Below, one piece after another: positions 20,903 through 31,082 of a stretch of 64,000 nt of DNA. Under the pieces are notes generated by a model. It was not told the origin of the DNA and ran no database searches. It worked only from the letters and a program-made list of their open reading frames with translations. Within the stretch, counting starts at the first letter, position 1, and each line of letters opens with the position of its first letter. The stretch comes from Anolis sagrei (Eukaryota > Chordata > Lepidosauria > Squamata > Anolidae): contig NC_090023.1 of NCBI RefSeq assembly GCF_037176765.1, positions 126,303,866-126,367,865 of the forward strand, given 5' to 3'. The translations under genes were made by a program, and so were the position numbers.

Positions 20903-23900
20903 TTATTTTCCCAAATTGTCCAGATATTCATGGAGATTATCCCAATTCGTTCTTCTTAGTATCATACCTGTATTTTTCTTCAACAAAAAAGTCAATTCAT
21001 CCATGTCCTTTATTTCTCTGATTTTTTCCACCCATTCCTGTACGGGTGGGACTGAGTCTTTCTTCCATTCTCTAGCAAAAACAATTCTAGCGGCAGTCAT
21101 CATATATGTAAAAAGTTTATCCTCTTGTTCCGTCAGTTGTAGATCTAAATCTGTAAAACCTAACAAATAATACTCCGGTTTTCTTATAAATGTTCTTTTT
21201 AAAATCTTTTGTGTCTCTTCATGAATTACCCTCCAAAACTTTACTGCTTCTTTGCAAGTCTACCACATATGGTAGAAGGAGCCAACCTGTTCCAGGCATT
21301 TCCAACACTTATCAGAAACTGTTTTATACATTTTAGCCAATTGTTTCGGTGTGGTGTACCATCTGTGGAACATTTTTATCCAATTTTCTTTTAAATCCAT
21401 TGCGTATGTATATTTTAATTTTTTGTTCCACATCTGTTCCCACTCCCTCATTTGAATTGGTCTTCTTAAATTTTGAGCCCACTTTATCATACAGTTTTTA
21501 ACCTGTTCTTTTTCAGTCAGCCAGGTAAGTAATATGTTATAAATATTCGATATCACTTTCTTTTCTAATTTTAAAATTTTATCCCATGCTGTTTCCTCCC
21601 AAGAAAAGCCAATTTTTGTATCTTGATTGTAATATTCTTTAATTTGCATATAATGTAACCAAGTAATATTAGAAAATTTTTGTTTTAATTCCTCATAAGT
21701 CTTAACATTGTTTGTATCTTTATTTAACAAATCTTTGTAGGTTGGCCATTTTCTCCATCCTAAAAGTCTTCGCTGATTTGCCTCCATAGGAGAGACCCAT
21801 AAAGGTGTTTTAGAATAAAGATGTCTTTTATATTTTTGCCATACTCTTAATAGGGATGCTCTTACAAAGTGGTTACCAAAACTCTTTTCTTTCTTTTCCC
21901 TTTCGTACCATAAATAAGCATGCCATCCTACTCTTAAGTCATTTCCTTCTATATTTAAGAAGTCTTCTTTGTTCAACAATATCCAATCCTTTATCCATAT
22001 CAACGCACATGCGTCATGGTATGCTTTAAAATCTGGGAGGCCCAGACCCCCTCTATTCTTCTTATCAATCAAATTATCATACTTTATTCTTGGTCTTCCT
22101 CCGGCCCATATAAATTTCAATATTTCTTTTTTCCATTTTATAAAAAGTGTTTGGCTTCTAATTATCGGGAGGTTTTGAAAAAGGAACATCAATTTCGGTA
22201 ATACATTCATCTTAATCAAAGATATACGGCCTAAAAGTGACAACTTCAGATGTATCCACTTTTGTAAGTCCTTTTGTATTTTTTTCCAGACTTCTTCATA
22301 GTTATTCTTTAGTAGTTGTCCATTTTTTGTCGTGATCCATACTCCTAAATATTTAAGTTTCTTGACTATTTTCAGACCTGTTTGCTCTTTAATCATATCT
22401 TGTTTTCTCTTTTCTACATTTTTCGTTAATAACTTTGTTTTTGACATATTGATTTTAAATCCTGCAACTGACCCAAACTCTTTTATCTTCTGCATCCATC
22501 TTAATATATTTTTACTTGGTTCTTCCATTATCCCAAGTACATCGTCCGCAAAGGCTCTTATTTTGTATTCATATTTACCAACTTTGGATCCCTGTATCAT
22601 TTGGTCTTCTCTTATTGCCTTCATTAATGGTTCTAATGCCATTATAAATATAAGTGGGGACAGGGGACATCCCTGTCTAGTTCCCTTCAGAATATCAAAC
22701 TCTTCCGTCGTTTGACCATTTATTCTTAGTTTAGCCTTTTGTAAATCATATATCGCTTTTATTGCGTTAGTAAATTTATCTCCCATGTCCAGTTCTTGTA
22801 TTAATATCTTAAAGAAATCCCAATTTAGGTTATCAAAAGCCTTCTCTGCGTCCAAGGCTAGTATGGCAAATTCTTTTTGATGATTCTGTTCATAATATTC
22901 TATTAGATCCAATACTAGCCTTATGTTATCCTTCATAAATCTATTTGGTAGAAATCCTGTTTGGTCTTCTTCAATCCAGTTTCTTAAGAAATCTTTTACT
23001 CTCTCTGCCAATATGTTCGCCAAGATCTTATAATCCGTATTTAATAAAGAAATTGGTCTGTAATTTTTAATCTCCGTCTCACAGGTTCCTTCTTTATGAA
23101 TCAGTACTATTTCTGCCTTCGTCCAAGTTTCTGGAATTTTCTGTTCAGTCATCACTTCATTTAATACCTTTTTTAATAAAGGTATCAATTCTTGTTTAAA
23201 TGTTCTATAAAATCCAGCTGTATATCCATCTGGACCCGGAGCTTTGTCTGGGTCCATCTTTTGAATTGCCTTCTCAATTTCCTCCTCTGATATCTCTTTA
23301 TTCAATTGATCCCTTGTTTCCTCATCCACTTTCTGAAACTTAAATTTATTTATATAGGCCATTATTTCTTCTTTATCTATACAATCTTTTGAGTATAATT
23401 GTTTGTAATATTTCCTGAACTCCTCCATTATTTCTTTATCTGTTGAGATGATTTTATTTTCCACTTTAATCTTCATGATTTGTCTAGATTGTTGTTTTTT
23501 TCGCACTTGTCTGGCTAGCCATTTTCCAGGTTTATTTGCATTTTCAAACGTTTGTTGTTTCAAAAATTTGATTTGATTAGCTTGAGATTCCAATTCCAAA
23601 TGATTCTTCTTTTGTTTTAATATCTTCAGTTTCTTTTCCAATTGTGCCTTCTCAGGCTTCTTTTTTAATTCCTTCTCCATGTTCATTATATCATTTGTTA
23701 AGTCTTTAATTTCTTTATTCCTTTCCCTATTCTTTTTGGAGTTATGTTGAATAAAATGTCCTCTCAGGACTGCTTTCATTGCATCCCATGTTATTTGTGC
23801 ATTTGTCAGCTTCGTATCATTAATTTCCAAGTAATTTTGAATTATTCTTCTGTAATTAGATCTATCCACTTCTGTTTTTATCAAGTTTTCATTCAGTCTC

Positions 23901-24652
23901 CATCTTCTAACTCCCTCTCTTTGAAATATAATTAACTCCATTGGGCAATGGTCCGATAGATCTCTAGGGAGGATGAGAGCATCCTGCACTTTTGTCATTA
24001 ATTTTTTTGTAATCCATATCATGTCAATTCTCGACCAAGACTGATGCCTGTGAGAATAAAATGTATAATCCTTCTTTTCCTCATTTCTTATCCTCCAAAT
24101 ATCTTCCAAGTCCAGCTCTTTTTTTAAGTCCAAAATTTTTTGGGGTAGAGTGCTTGTTTCTACTCCCCCCTTTTTCTTTACTTTAGTCTTATCCAATTGA
24201 GGTTGCAAAACTCCATTAAAGTCTCCAAGCAATAAAAGTTCATCATACTCAGCCTGTTCCAGGTTGTTTTTCAAAAATTCAACAAAGGATGACTTAGGTC
24301 CATTTGGTGCATATATATTACATATCAATAATTTTGTGTTTCCAATAAGAATTTTAACTGCGAGGCATCTACCTTCTTGATCCTTGAATAGTAATTCCGA
24401 TACCAAATTATCTTTTATATATAATACTACTCCTCGTTTTTTCTTTTCAAATGAAGAGTGATACATTTTCCCTAATTTTTTCTCAGCGAGATGGGATATA
24501 TGCTTATGACATATATGTGTTTCCTGGAGAGCTATTATGTCATATTTCTGCCTTTTCAACTTGTTAAAGATTTTCTTCCTTTTCTGGGGTGAGTTCAAAC
24601 CATTAATGTTGTTCGAAAAACATTTTATTTGCCGCTCCATCATGCTACTCAT
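20903..24652 (-). pseudogene. L1 ORF2 (endonuclease-reverse transcriptase) with one late nonsense codon
   Basis: ORF2p nicks target DNA and copies the element RNA into it. The apurinic-type endonuclease is at about residues 1-240: QETHI near 42, LLLGDFNGVL near 140, and later SRIDMIW and SDHCPM. The reverse transcriptase follows, with DPDKAPGPDGY, YRPISLLNTDYKILA, KGTRQGCPLSP and the catalytic FADD at residues 701-704 (22541-22552). A Cys/His motif lies near the C-terminus (CWKC, then H and C). The ATG is at 24650-24652. The frame is open for 1130 codons to TAG at 21260-21262, then continues in the same frame to TAA at 20903-20905. A full protein would be about 1249 residues. The stop sits where L1 proteins usually have a second Trp after HMW, inside the Cys/His motif, and fits a single G-to-A change. 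Loss of the last 119 residues probably impairs retrotransposition. Confidence 0.93.
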
Positions 24653-25805
24653 TATTATCTAAGTCCAAACCGCCTACGCCAAGATCCATTTCCGAAATCG
24701 CTGTTGCCGTTGCTTCAATTCCAGCTAAATCTCTTTCCGATGCACTAATTGCCGCAAATTTTCTTTCTCTAGACGACAGTAATTTATATTCTTCTGGTGA
24801 AACATATCTTGCCTTCTTACTTCTATTTCCATTTCCATTTCTCGGTGACGATTGTTTCTTCTCTCCTTTCTCCCCCTTCTCACTTTTTTCTCCATTGCCT
24901 CCTTCCTCCTCTTCTCTCATCAATTTATCGTAGAAGACTTTTGCTTTCTCTTCCGTTGTTAACCAGTAACACTCCTCCTTATATGTCACCATTATACCCT
25001 CGTGTCTCTCCCATCTATATCTGATTCCTCTCTTCTTCAATTCGTCTGTTAGAAAGTAGTATTTCTTCCTTCTATTAAGTGTCATTTGTGGATATTCTTT
25101 AAGAACTGGAATTTTCACTCCTTTGTATTGTAATGGATCTTTATTTGTCTTCCACAATATCTCATCCTGTAATTTCTTCTTTGTGAATTGGACTATCACG
25201 TCTCTTGGTGTTTTGTGTTTCCTAGAGTAGAATGAGGAGACTCGATATATTTGATCCACCTCTTGCTCAAGCTCATCCTCCTCCACCTCCAGGACCCTGG
25301 CCAGGAGATTTAACACTGTTGACCTTATGTCTTCCTTTGAATCTTCTTGCATATTTCTTAGCCTTAATTGATAATCCATTTGTTTTTGTAGTAATTTTTC
25401 TTGTTCTAATTCCATTCTTTCTTTTTGTTTCTCCAGTGACTTAATTTTCTTCATAATTTTTGCCTGTGTCTCATCTGTTTCAATTTTTCCCGCTTTTAAA
25501 ACTTCCACCTCACCTGCCAGATTATTTAGTTCTTTCTTCAACCCTCCAAACTCTTCCTTCATTTCTTTTTTCATATCTTTAAGATCCTTATCTAATTTCT
25601 TGTAATGTTCTTCTTGTTTTTTGTAGTATTCTTCTTGTTTGTCTGTCATATCCTTCTTCATGGCATCTTGTTTTTCAGAAAGCTTCTTAATCTCCTTTAG
25701 AATATTCTCCATATTCACCTCTCTATCTAAAGATCCTCTTCTCAGCTGTGTCTGTGTCTGTAATTCCTTATCCTTTTCTTTCTCTGCTTTCCCCTTTGTT
25801 GACAT
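24645..25805 (-). CDS. L1 ORF1 protein, 386 aa, RNA-binding coiled-coil chaperone
   Basis: L1 ORF1p coats the element RNA as a trimer and acts as a nucleic-acid chaperone in the ribonucleoprotein particle. A long charged coiled coil occupies about residues 28-155 (heptad-like K/E/L runs such as DLKDMKKEMKEEFGGLKKEL). An RRM-like region follows at about 160-235 (IYRVSSFYSRKHKTPRDVIV). A C-terminal domain is at about 235-300 (YPQMTLNRRKKYYFLTDELK, GIRYRWERHEGI). A basic tail of about 85 residues, rich in K/G/S and then acidic, ends LDLDNNE. The frame is intact from the ATG at 25803-25805 to TAG at 24645-24647. The last codons overlap the ORF2 start. Domain limits are estimates by eye. Confidence 0.92.
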   Translation of the reverse strand: MSTKGKAEKEKDKELQTQTQLRRGSLDREVNMENILKEIKKLSEKQDAMKKDMTDKQEEYYKKQEEHYKKLDKDLKDMKKEMKEEFGGLKKELNNLAGEVEVLKAGKIETDETQAKIMKKIKSLEKQKERMELEQEKLLQKQMDYQLRLRNMQEDSKEDIRSTVLNLLARVLEVEEDELEQEVDQIYRVSSFYSRKHKTPRDVIVQFTKKKLQDEILWKTNKDPLQYKGVKIPVLKEYPQMTLNRRKKYYFLTDELKKRGIRYRWERHEGIMVTYKEECYWLTTEEKAKVFYDKLMREEEEGGNGEKSEKGEKGEKKQSSPRNGNGNRSKKARYVSPEEYKLLSSRERKFAAISASERDLAGIEATATAISEMDLGVGGLDLDNNE

Positions 25806-27289
25806 TTAAAAGCCAATTCACTTTCTTTAACTGCTTGTAATTGCTTATAACTTGTTTCGCTTATTGTTGCAATTTCTATATGAATAAATTTTTATTTTAT
25901 TCTTAATTAAATTCCAGTTCATTCAAAATTAATATATATTTAATCAATTATTCAGTTGATCAATTAATTTAAAATTAATCAATTAATTTGAAAACAATTT
26001 AATTCTTTTCCTCCCATCCATTAATCAATTAATCAATTATTCCTTAATTTTCCTTCAATTAATTCATCAATCAACTTTGGGGTAAGATCTGAGTATACTT
26101 TTAAAGATTTTAAATGCCTCTAATTAATTTTATTAATTTTATTATCGTCTGCTTCTCGGCCTGGTCTTATTTTGCGTCTGCTTCTCGTCCTCGTCTGCTG
26201 CCCGTCTGCTTCTCCTCCTCGTCCGTCGATCGTCTACTTCTCCTCCTCGTCTGTCGCCCGTCTGCTTCTCTTCCTCGTCTTTATTCTTTAAATTCCTCCT
26301 CTATTGCCTTCAGAGAATGATCTGTGTCTTAATTATTAGACCTCTTCCTGCCTCCGTTTGCCTCTTCTGCCCTTCTTTGCTTTGCTATCTTCTTCACTTC
26401 TGCCCTTGTGCTCTTATGCTCTTCTCTGCCCTTTAAAACCTTTTTGGACCTTTTGGACTACCACTCCCAGCCTGCACTGCTCTCTTCTTCCTGTGTTGTT
26501 CCACAGCAGCCTTCCGTTTCGTCAGTTCCTATCTTGCTTTTCTTCAATTGTTTATAAAGAAGGCCAGCGTAGACCAAACAACAATGGAGCCAAGGTCGTT
26601 TCTCCTCACACTGTAAGCTAATTCAATTTCTTGTAGTGCCCATTAAAGTCTCCAATTTAGATAGCAGTGCGGGGGTGTAGCCCAATGTTTAGAGGAGAGT
26701 ACAAGGGTCCCGATATTTATAAAGTTCTATTTTCTTTGATACTTTTAAAAATACTTCTACCAAGTCCTTTAGACTTTAAAGTTCATCCAATTTTAAAATC
26801 AACTTATAAAAACACTCTTCTTATTATAGATTCTCTCCTTTACTATCTTCTTCTTTTCTCCTTATAAAAGTACTTGATTTAATCCCTCTTTGCCTAGATT
26901 CCGAGGGGAAGGTCCCTCCCCCTCTTATATTACCTTGAAGATGAAATTTCTTCTTTCAGGAACACAGTCCCTTTAGCCCCCTAACGTGGGGGTTTGTTCT
27001 TCTTTAGAATTCTTATCTTTAAAATGGGATGGAGGCAGTTGGACAAGCTCAGCCGAGCCTGATCCTGTAGAGCAGCCCGCTCCCCTTTTGGTGCTCTCAG
27101 ATCCTTCAATTCCCCCTTAATAGGGGGGCCTTGGGGTCTTCAAAGCACCCAGGGGATTTACGATCACCTTCGCCTTCGATCCGGTCAAAGGTGGGGAGCT
27201 ATAGCTCGACCTCGCCACTCAAAACAGGTCCTCCCTGAGAGAGCTTTCTCTCAGCAAGGCTTCCCCGTCGCCATTCCCACCGGAAGTCC
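25806..27289 (-). promoter_or_regulatory. L1 5' UTR / internal promoter region
   Basis: About 1.48 kb between the L1 5' end and the ORF1 ATG. In L1 elements this region holds the internal promoter. The outer part (about 26880-27289) is more GC-rich than the inner part, and a 28-bp tandem repeat lies at 26146-26286. No promoter motif was resolved. Confidence 0.6.
26146..26286. repeat. 28-bp tandem repeat, five units, within the L1 5' UTR
   Basis: Five consecutive units start with CGTCTGCTTCTC or CGTCTACTTCTC at 26146, 26175, 26203, 26231 and 26259. The first is 29 bp and the rest 28 bp. The units differ at several positions, so they are not a fresh slippage product. Confidence 0.88.
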
Positions 27290-27305
27290 ATTTCAAAATT
27301 TATTT

Positions 27306-27940
27306 TTGTCTTCTTTTTAAATACCCAAAGGCAAGACTCCATTTTTTAACAAACTCATCATTGTTCCTTATCGCAAAAATTTGGCAACAACAAAAGATTT
27401 CTGAATACCACCTAGTGGCTTTTAAAGACACATTCACATATCTGTTAGCATCAACGCACAGTGATTACTTTGGACTCTGCATGAAGTGGTTCTGCTGTAC
27501 TTCATAGAAAGTGAAAAACCAGCCTATTTAGAAAGCCTTGCAGATGCTGATTTATTATCATTAAATGTGTTATGCTTATATACCTGGGGTTGTGTAAAAT
27601 TCTATTGAGCAAAAAGAGATCATGAGTGGAAAAGTTTAACAAGCCCTGGCAAGGAGTTGGCATGAGTCTCGAAAGTGTTCTGCTAAAACTTTGAATAAAT
27701 ACAATCAATACATAACTTTTTCTCCAGTGTAAGAACATAGATGATGGGACTGAGGTAGCGGAGCCCAGCCCAACCTTTCCTTCATTTAATTCTAAACAAT
27801 GTGAATGCTTTTTTCCTCTTTTTTTTTTTTTTTTGCCTGTGATGCCCATATTTCCTTCTACAATACTACAGTGAGGTTGTGGCCTCTTCTCAGGACAACT
27901 TTCCAAAGTTTGCTGTGTAGGTGGTGAGGTTCGGCATTTT
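27306..27940. other. Unique non-coding flank right of the L1
   Basis: No gene or recognised repeat, except a T run at 27819-27834. The open frame on the minus strand here lacks a recognisable domain. Confidence 0.4.
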
Positions 27941-27945
27941 CTTTT

Positions 27946-28240
27946 TTTATAATTTATTTATTTATTTATTTATTTACTTACTTACTTTATTTGTATACCG
28001 CTCTTCTCAGCCCTTAGGCGACTCAGAGCGGTTTACAACAATTTAGGTATACATAATACAAAATCATTAAGCATTTAAAAGCAATAGCATCACAAATCAT
28101 TAAACATCAATATCAATACATCACTACATCAATATAGCAAATCCATCAGGTCTCATCAATGAAATCAGAATCCAAACTCGTTATCCGATATTCCATGTTC
28201 CGATAATTCATTTATTCGTTTCTTCTAATTCTTTTCAAAT
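27946..28240 (-). mobile_element. CR1/L3-type LINE 3' UTR fragment
   Basis: (TTTA)n at the left followed by TACCGCTCTTCTCAGCCC and CGACTCAGAGCGGTTTACAA. This is the inverted 3' end of the same family as 40690-41250 and related to the full-length element at the right end of the window. It carries the CCGCTCT/AGAGCGG stem. Confidence 0.85.
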
Positions 28241-28273
28241 GAGGTTTGGCCTTTTTCATGGCTCCAAAGCTGA

Positions 28274-28580
28274 CCCAGGCTAGATCTACATTGCCATATA
28301 ATCCAGATTATCAAATTAGATAATCCATATTATCTCTTTTGAATTGGATTACATGATGCTGAATCTACACTCCCCTATACCCCAGGATCTGGTCCCAGAG
28401 TATCTACTTTGAACTGGATTATTATAAGTCTATATTGCCAAATAATCTGGGATAATCAGATAACCTGGGATCAGATCCTGGAATATACGGCAGGGTAGAT
28501 CCAGCCTGAGTTTCCACTGCCCTATAATCCAGTTCAAAATTGATAATTTGGATTTTATATGGCAGTGTAGATTATGCCTC
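28274..28580. mobile_element. Cluster of MITE family B copies
   Basis: At least two overlapping or nested copies: CTACATTGCCATATAATCCA near 28287, GGATCTGGTCCCAGAGTATC mirrored by CTGGGATCAGATCCTGG near 28463, and ATATGGCAGTGTAGATTATG near 28557. The arrangement suggests one copy inserted in another. Confidence 0.65.
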
Positions 28581-30084
28581 AGGTACAGTGACATGGGAGA
28601 TGATGGCACTTCTTTGATCTAGGACAGCCCCTCCCAAAACGAAGCCTAAAAGATTTAACAAGAAATGGGGAAGAGGGGTTGGTTAATTCACAATTTTGAA
28701 AGCAATTTTAGTGCCCACCATTTTGAGGGCAATATTTCCCCCAGTTTTCTATATCCCAGTTCTTCTCTGGGTAATTTAATGGCATTGTATTGACTATCTC
28801 CTTCAAGTCACATTGGATCCTACCTTTCAGAACAGCATAGAAGCCACAGATAGCTTCCTCAACTAGTCTATTTAGAAGAAACATGTTTCCGGACCTTCAA
28901 TTTGTTGTCAGAACATGCTGCGTGTGTGTGTGTGTGTAATTTCTAAAGAGCACTGAAGGCACTGGGGGCCACATGAAAATCTTAAGGTTTACTAATTAAC
29001 CACCCCAATTTAGGCCACATACAACACTGACATTTGTTTGTAAGGAACATCTTCAACAAGCTTTGGGCAATCAAGTCACTTGCTTTTAACTAATTTGTCG
29101 TCTAATGTTGTTTTGTGTCACTTTTAAGTCTTCATACTTGACATCCTCTATATTTTGCTACCTCTGTGAGGCATATTATTCCCCTGCAAGGCAGTATGAA
29201 AACCACACCCAGTGACATCTACTCCAAGCAATGTGATGGTGGAACAGACAGGATTCCTTACATTACAGATTGAATCCCTGGATTCATTCCCATCTTATAG
29301 CACAGTAATCTTGGAAAGTTGCTCTTCACAGGTATGACAAGGAATACTAGATGCACTGAAGGACATCGGATGCAAATATATCTTCTTGGGGAAGGTTCCT
29401 AACAAGGAAACAGCTGGAACATGACCCAGAAGCACTTGAAATATGCAGTGATGCTTAAAGATCATGGAAAATGGTAATGCACCATGTACAAAAAATAACA
29501 AAGAGGGCTGGGAAATGGCATTTGCCATTATTTTAATATCTGTTTCCTTTGAGCCCATCCCCTTTGGCTATGCACTGATGGATCTTCATTGTGTCTCAGC
29601 CAGATTGCCCAAATCCAAGCCCCAACAAGAAACTGGATGAGCAAGTTAACTCACTGAGTCAACAGGAATAAAACATGAACATTGGCTTATCATTACCTTC
29701 AGAAGACAGGAAGCCAAGGTATGGTGTTGTTTCCCCTTACAGACTGCTTAAGTTAAAGGGACTACTTTGCTCTTTGTGAAGGACTTTACTACTCACCCAA
29801 ATAACTGGAAGTCCTCTCTTCCTCTCTCTCTCAAAAAAAACCTCTGTTGGACCAACTCTTCAATGGCTACACTCAATAAAATGTCATGGCTTAATACCCA
29901 AGCTAAAAATGTCCAGGCTGAAATGTGATCTTTGCTTAGCAAAAAGAAGTAGTTTTTTTTTTAATAATCAAGGGAAGTAGTGTAGAAAGCTGCTATTTGG
30001 ATGAAAACAAACAAACCACAGAGCCATGAAGGTTGGCAAATAAGCGGAGAATGTAGCTCGTGATGGATTTACTGAGCTATCCAA
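28581..30084. other. Non-coding DNA
   Basis: Contains a (GT)n run at 28921-28937. No gene or assignable element was seen. Confidence 0.4.
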
Positions 30085-31049
30085 TTGGTGTCATTGAAAT
30101 TGAATCCAGACAGAGGTACTCCTGGTCAGTCACAATGGTGAACAGGGTATAGGGTTACAGCCTGTGTTGGACAGGATTACACTCCCCCGAAGACTCGGGT
30201 TCGTAGCTTGGGAGTTCTCTTGGACTCATAGCTGAGCCTGGAACCCCAAGTATCGGCAGTGGCCAGGGGAGCATTCACATGATTAAAACTTGTGCTCATA
30301 CCTTGGGAAGTCAGACTTGGCCATGGTAGTCCACACTTTGGTTAAACCCGAATAGACTACTGCAACACGCTCTATCTGGGGTTGCCTTTGAAGACTGTTC
30401 AGAAGCTTCAAATAGTCCAACCGACAGCACCCAGGTTGATCACTGGAGTGGCACACAGGGAGCATACAATCCCCCCTGTTGCATCAGCTCCACTGGCTGC
30501 CAGTTTGCTACTGAGCACAATTCAAAGTGTTGGCTTTAGTCTATAAACAGCCCAGCTGTCCAAACATATCTCCTCCTATGAACCACCTTGGAGATTAAGA
30601 TCATTGGGGGAGGTCCTGCTTTTGATCCCACCACCTGCACAGGAATGTCTGGTGGGAACAAGGGATAGGGCCTTCTCAGTGGCGGCCCCTCAGATGTAGA
30701 ACTCCCTCCCCAGTGATATTAGAGAAGCTCCCTCCTTCCTGGCCTTCAGAAGGAAAGTGAAAACCTGGCTCTGGGGTCAAGCCTTTGGAGATTAACTACA
30801 GTGCAAAAATAACTATGAAATATGTGCATGATTTTTGGAATGGCCCCGAGTTACGATTGTGGGTGTTGTGATTTTAATAGTGATTATAATGTTTATATGT
30901 TTAATGTGCATTTTAACTCCAATTTTTAAATTTTAAATTTTAACTTAAATGTATTTAATTGTTTGTTCTTTAAAGGCATCACATTGTTGTCATTTGTAAA
31001 GCTGCCTTGAGTCCCCTTCAGGGTAGAAAAAGGTGGGATATAAATAGAG

Positions 31050-31080
<31 letters not shown>

Positions 31081-31082
31081 AA
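30085..31082 (+). mobile_element. CR1/L3-type LINE, 5'-truncated 3' kilobase
   Basis: From AATTGAATCCAGACAGAGG onward it tracks the end of the ORF2 at 62835-63566 and its 3' UTR: CCTGGTCAGTCACAATGG, ATCAGCTCCACTGGCTGCC, GGCCTTCTCAGTGGCGGCCC and CTCTGGGGTCAAGCCTTTGG. It ends in an (AAAT)n tail at about 31040-31082. The reading frame is broken many times, so the copy is old. Confidence 0.9.

Larger units (their letters stand above)
20570..27305 (-). mobile_element. Full-length L1 LINE with perfect 16-bp target duplication
   Basis: The element body (about 20586-27289, 6.7 kb) is bounded by identical direct repeats ATTTCAAAATTTATTT at 20570-20585 and 27290-27305. On the minus strand it has a 5' UTR of about 1.48 kb (25806-27289), ORF1 (24645-25805), ORF2 (20903-24652, one internal stop) and a short AT-rich 3' UTR with an AATAAA-like end. 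The 5' end begins TGGACTTCCGGTGGGAATGG on the minus strand. A perfect duplication, full length and one nonsense change together indicate recent insertion. It is AT-rich, unlike the CR1/L3 at the far end of the window. Confidence 0.95.

Noticed and set aside
26146-26286. CRISPR-like array
   Set aside because: The 28-bp units are contiguous with no spacers and lie in an L1 5' UTR of a vertebrate.
27502-27906. 134-codon minus-strand frame as a host gene
   Set aside because: No domain, low-complexity patch from a T run, and no support for splice structure.
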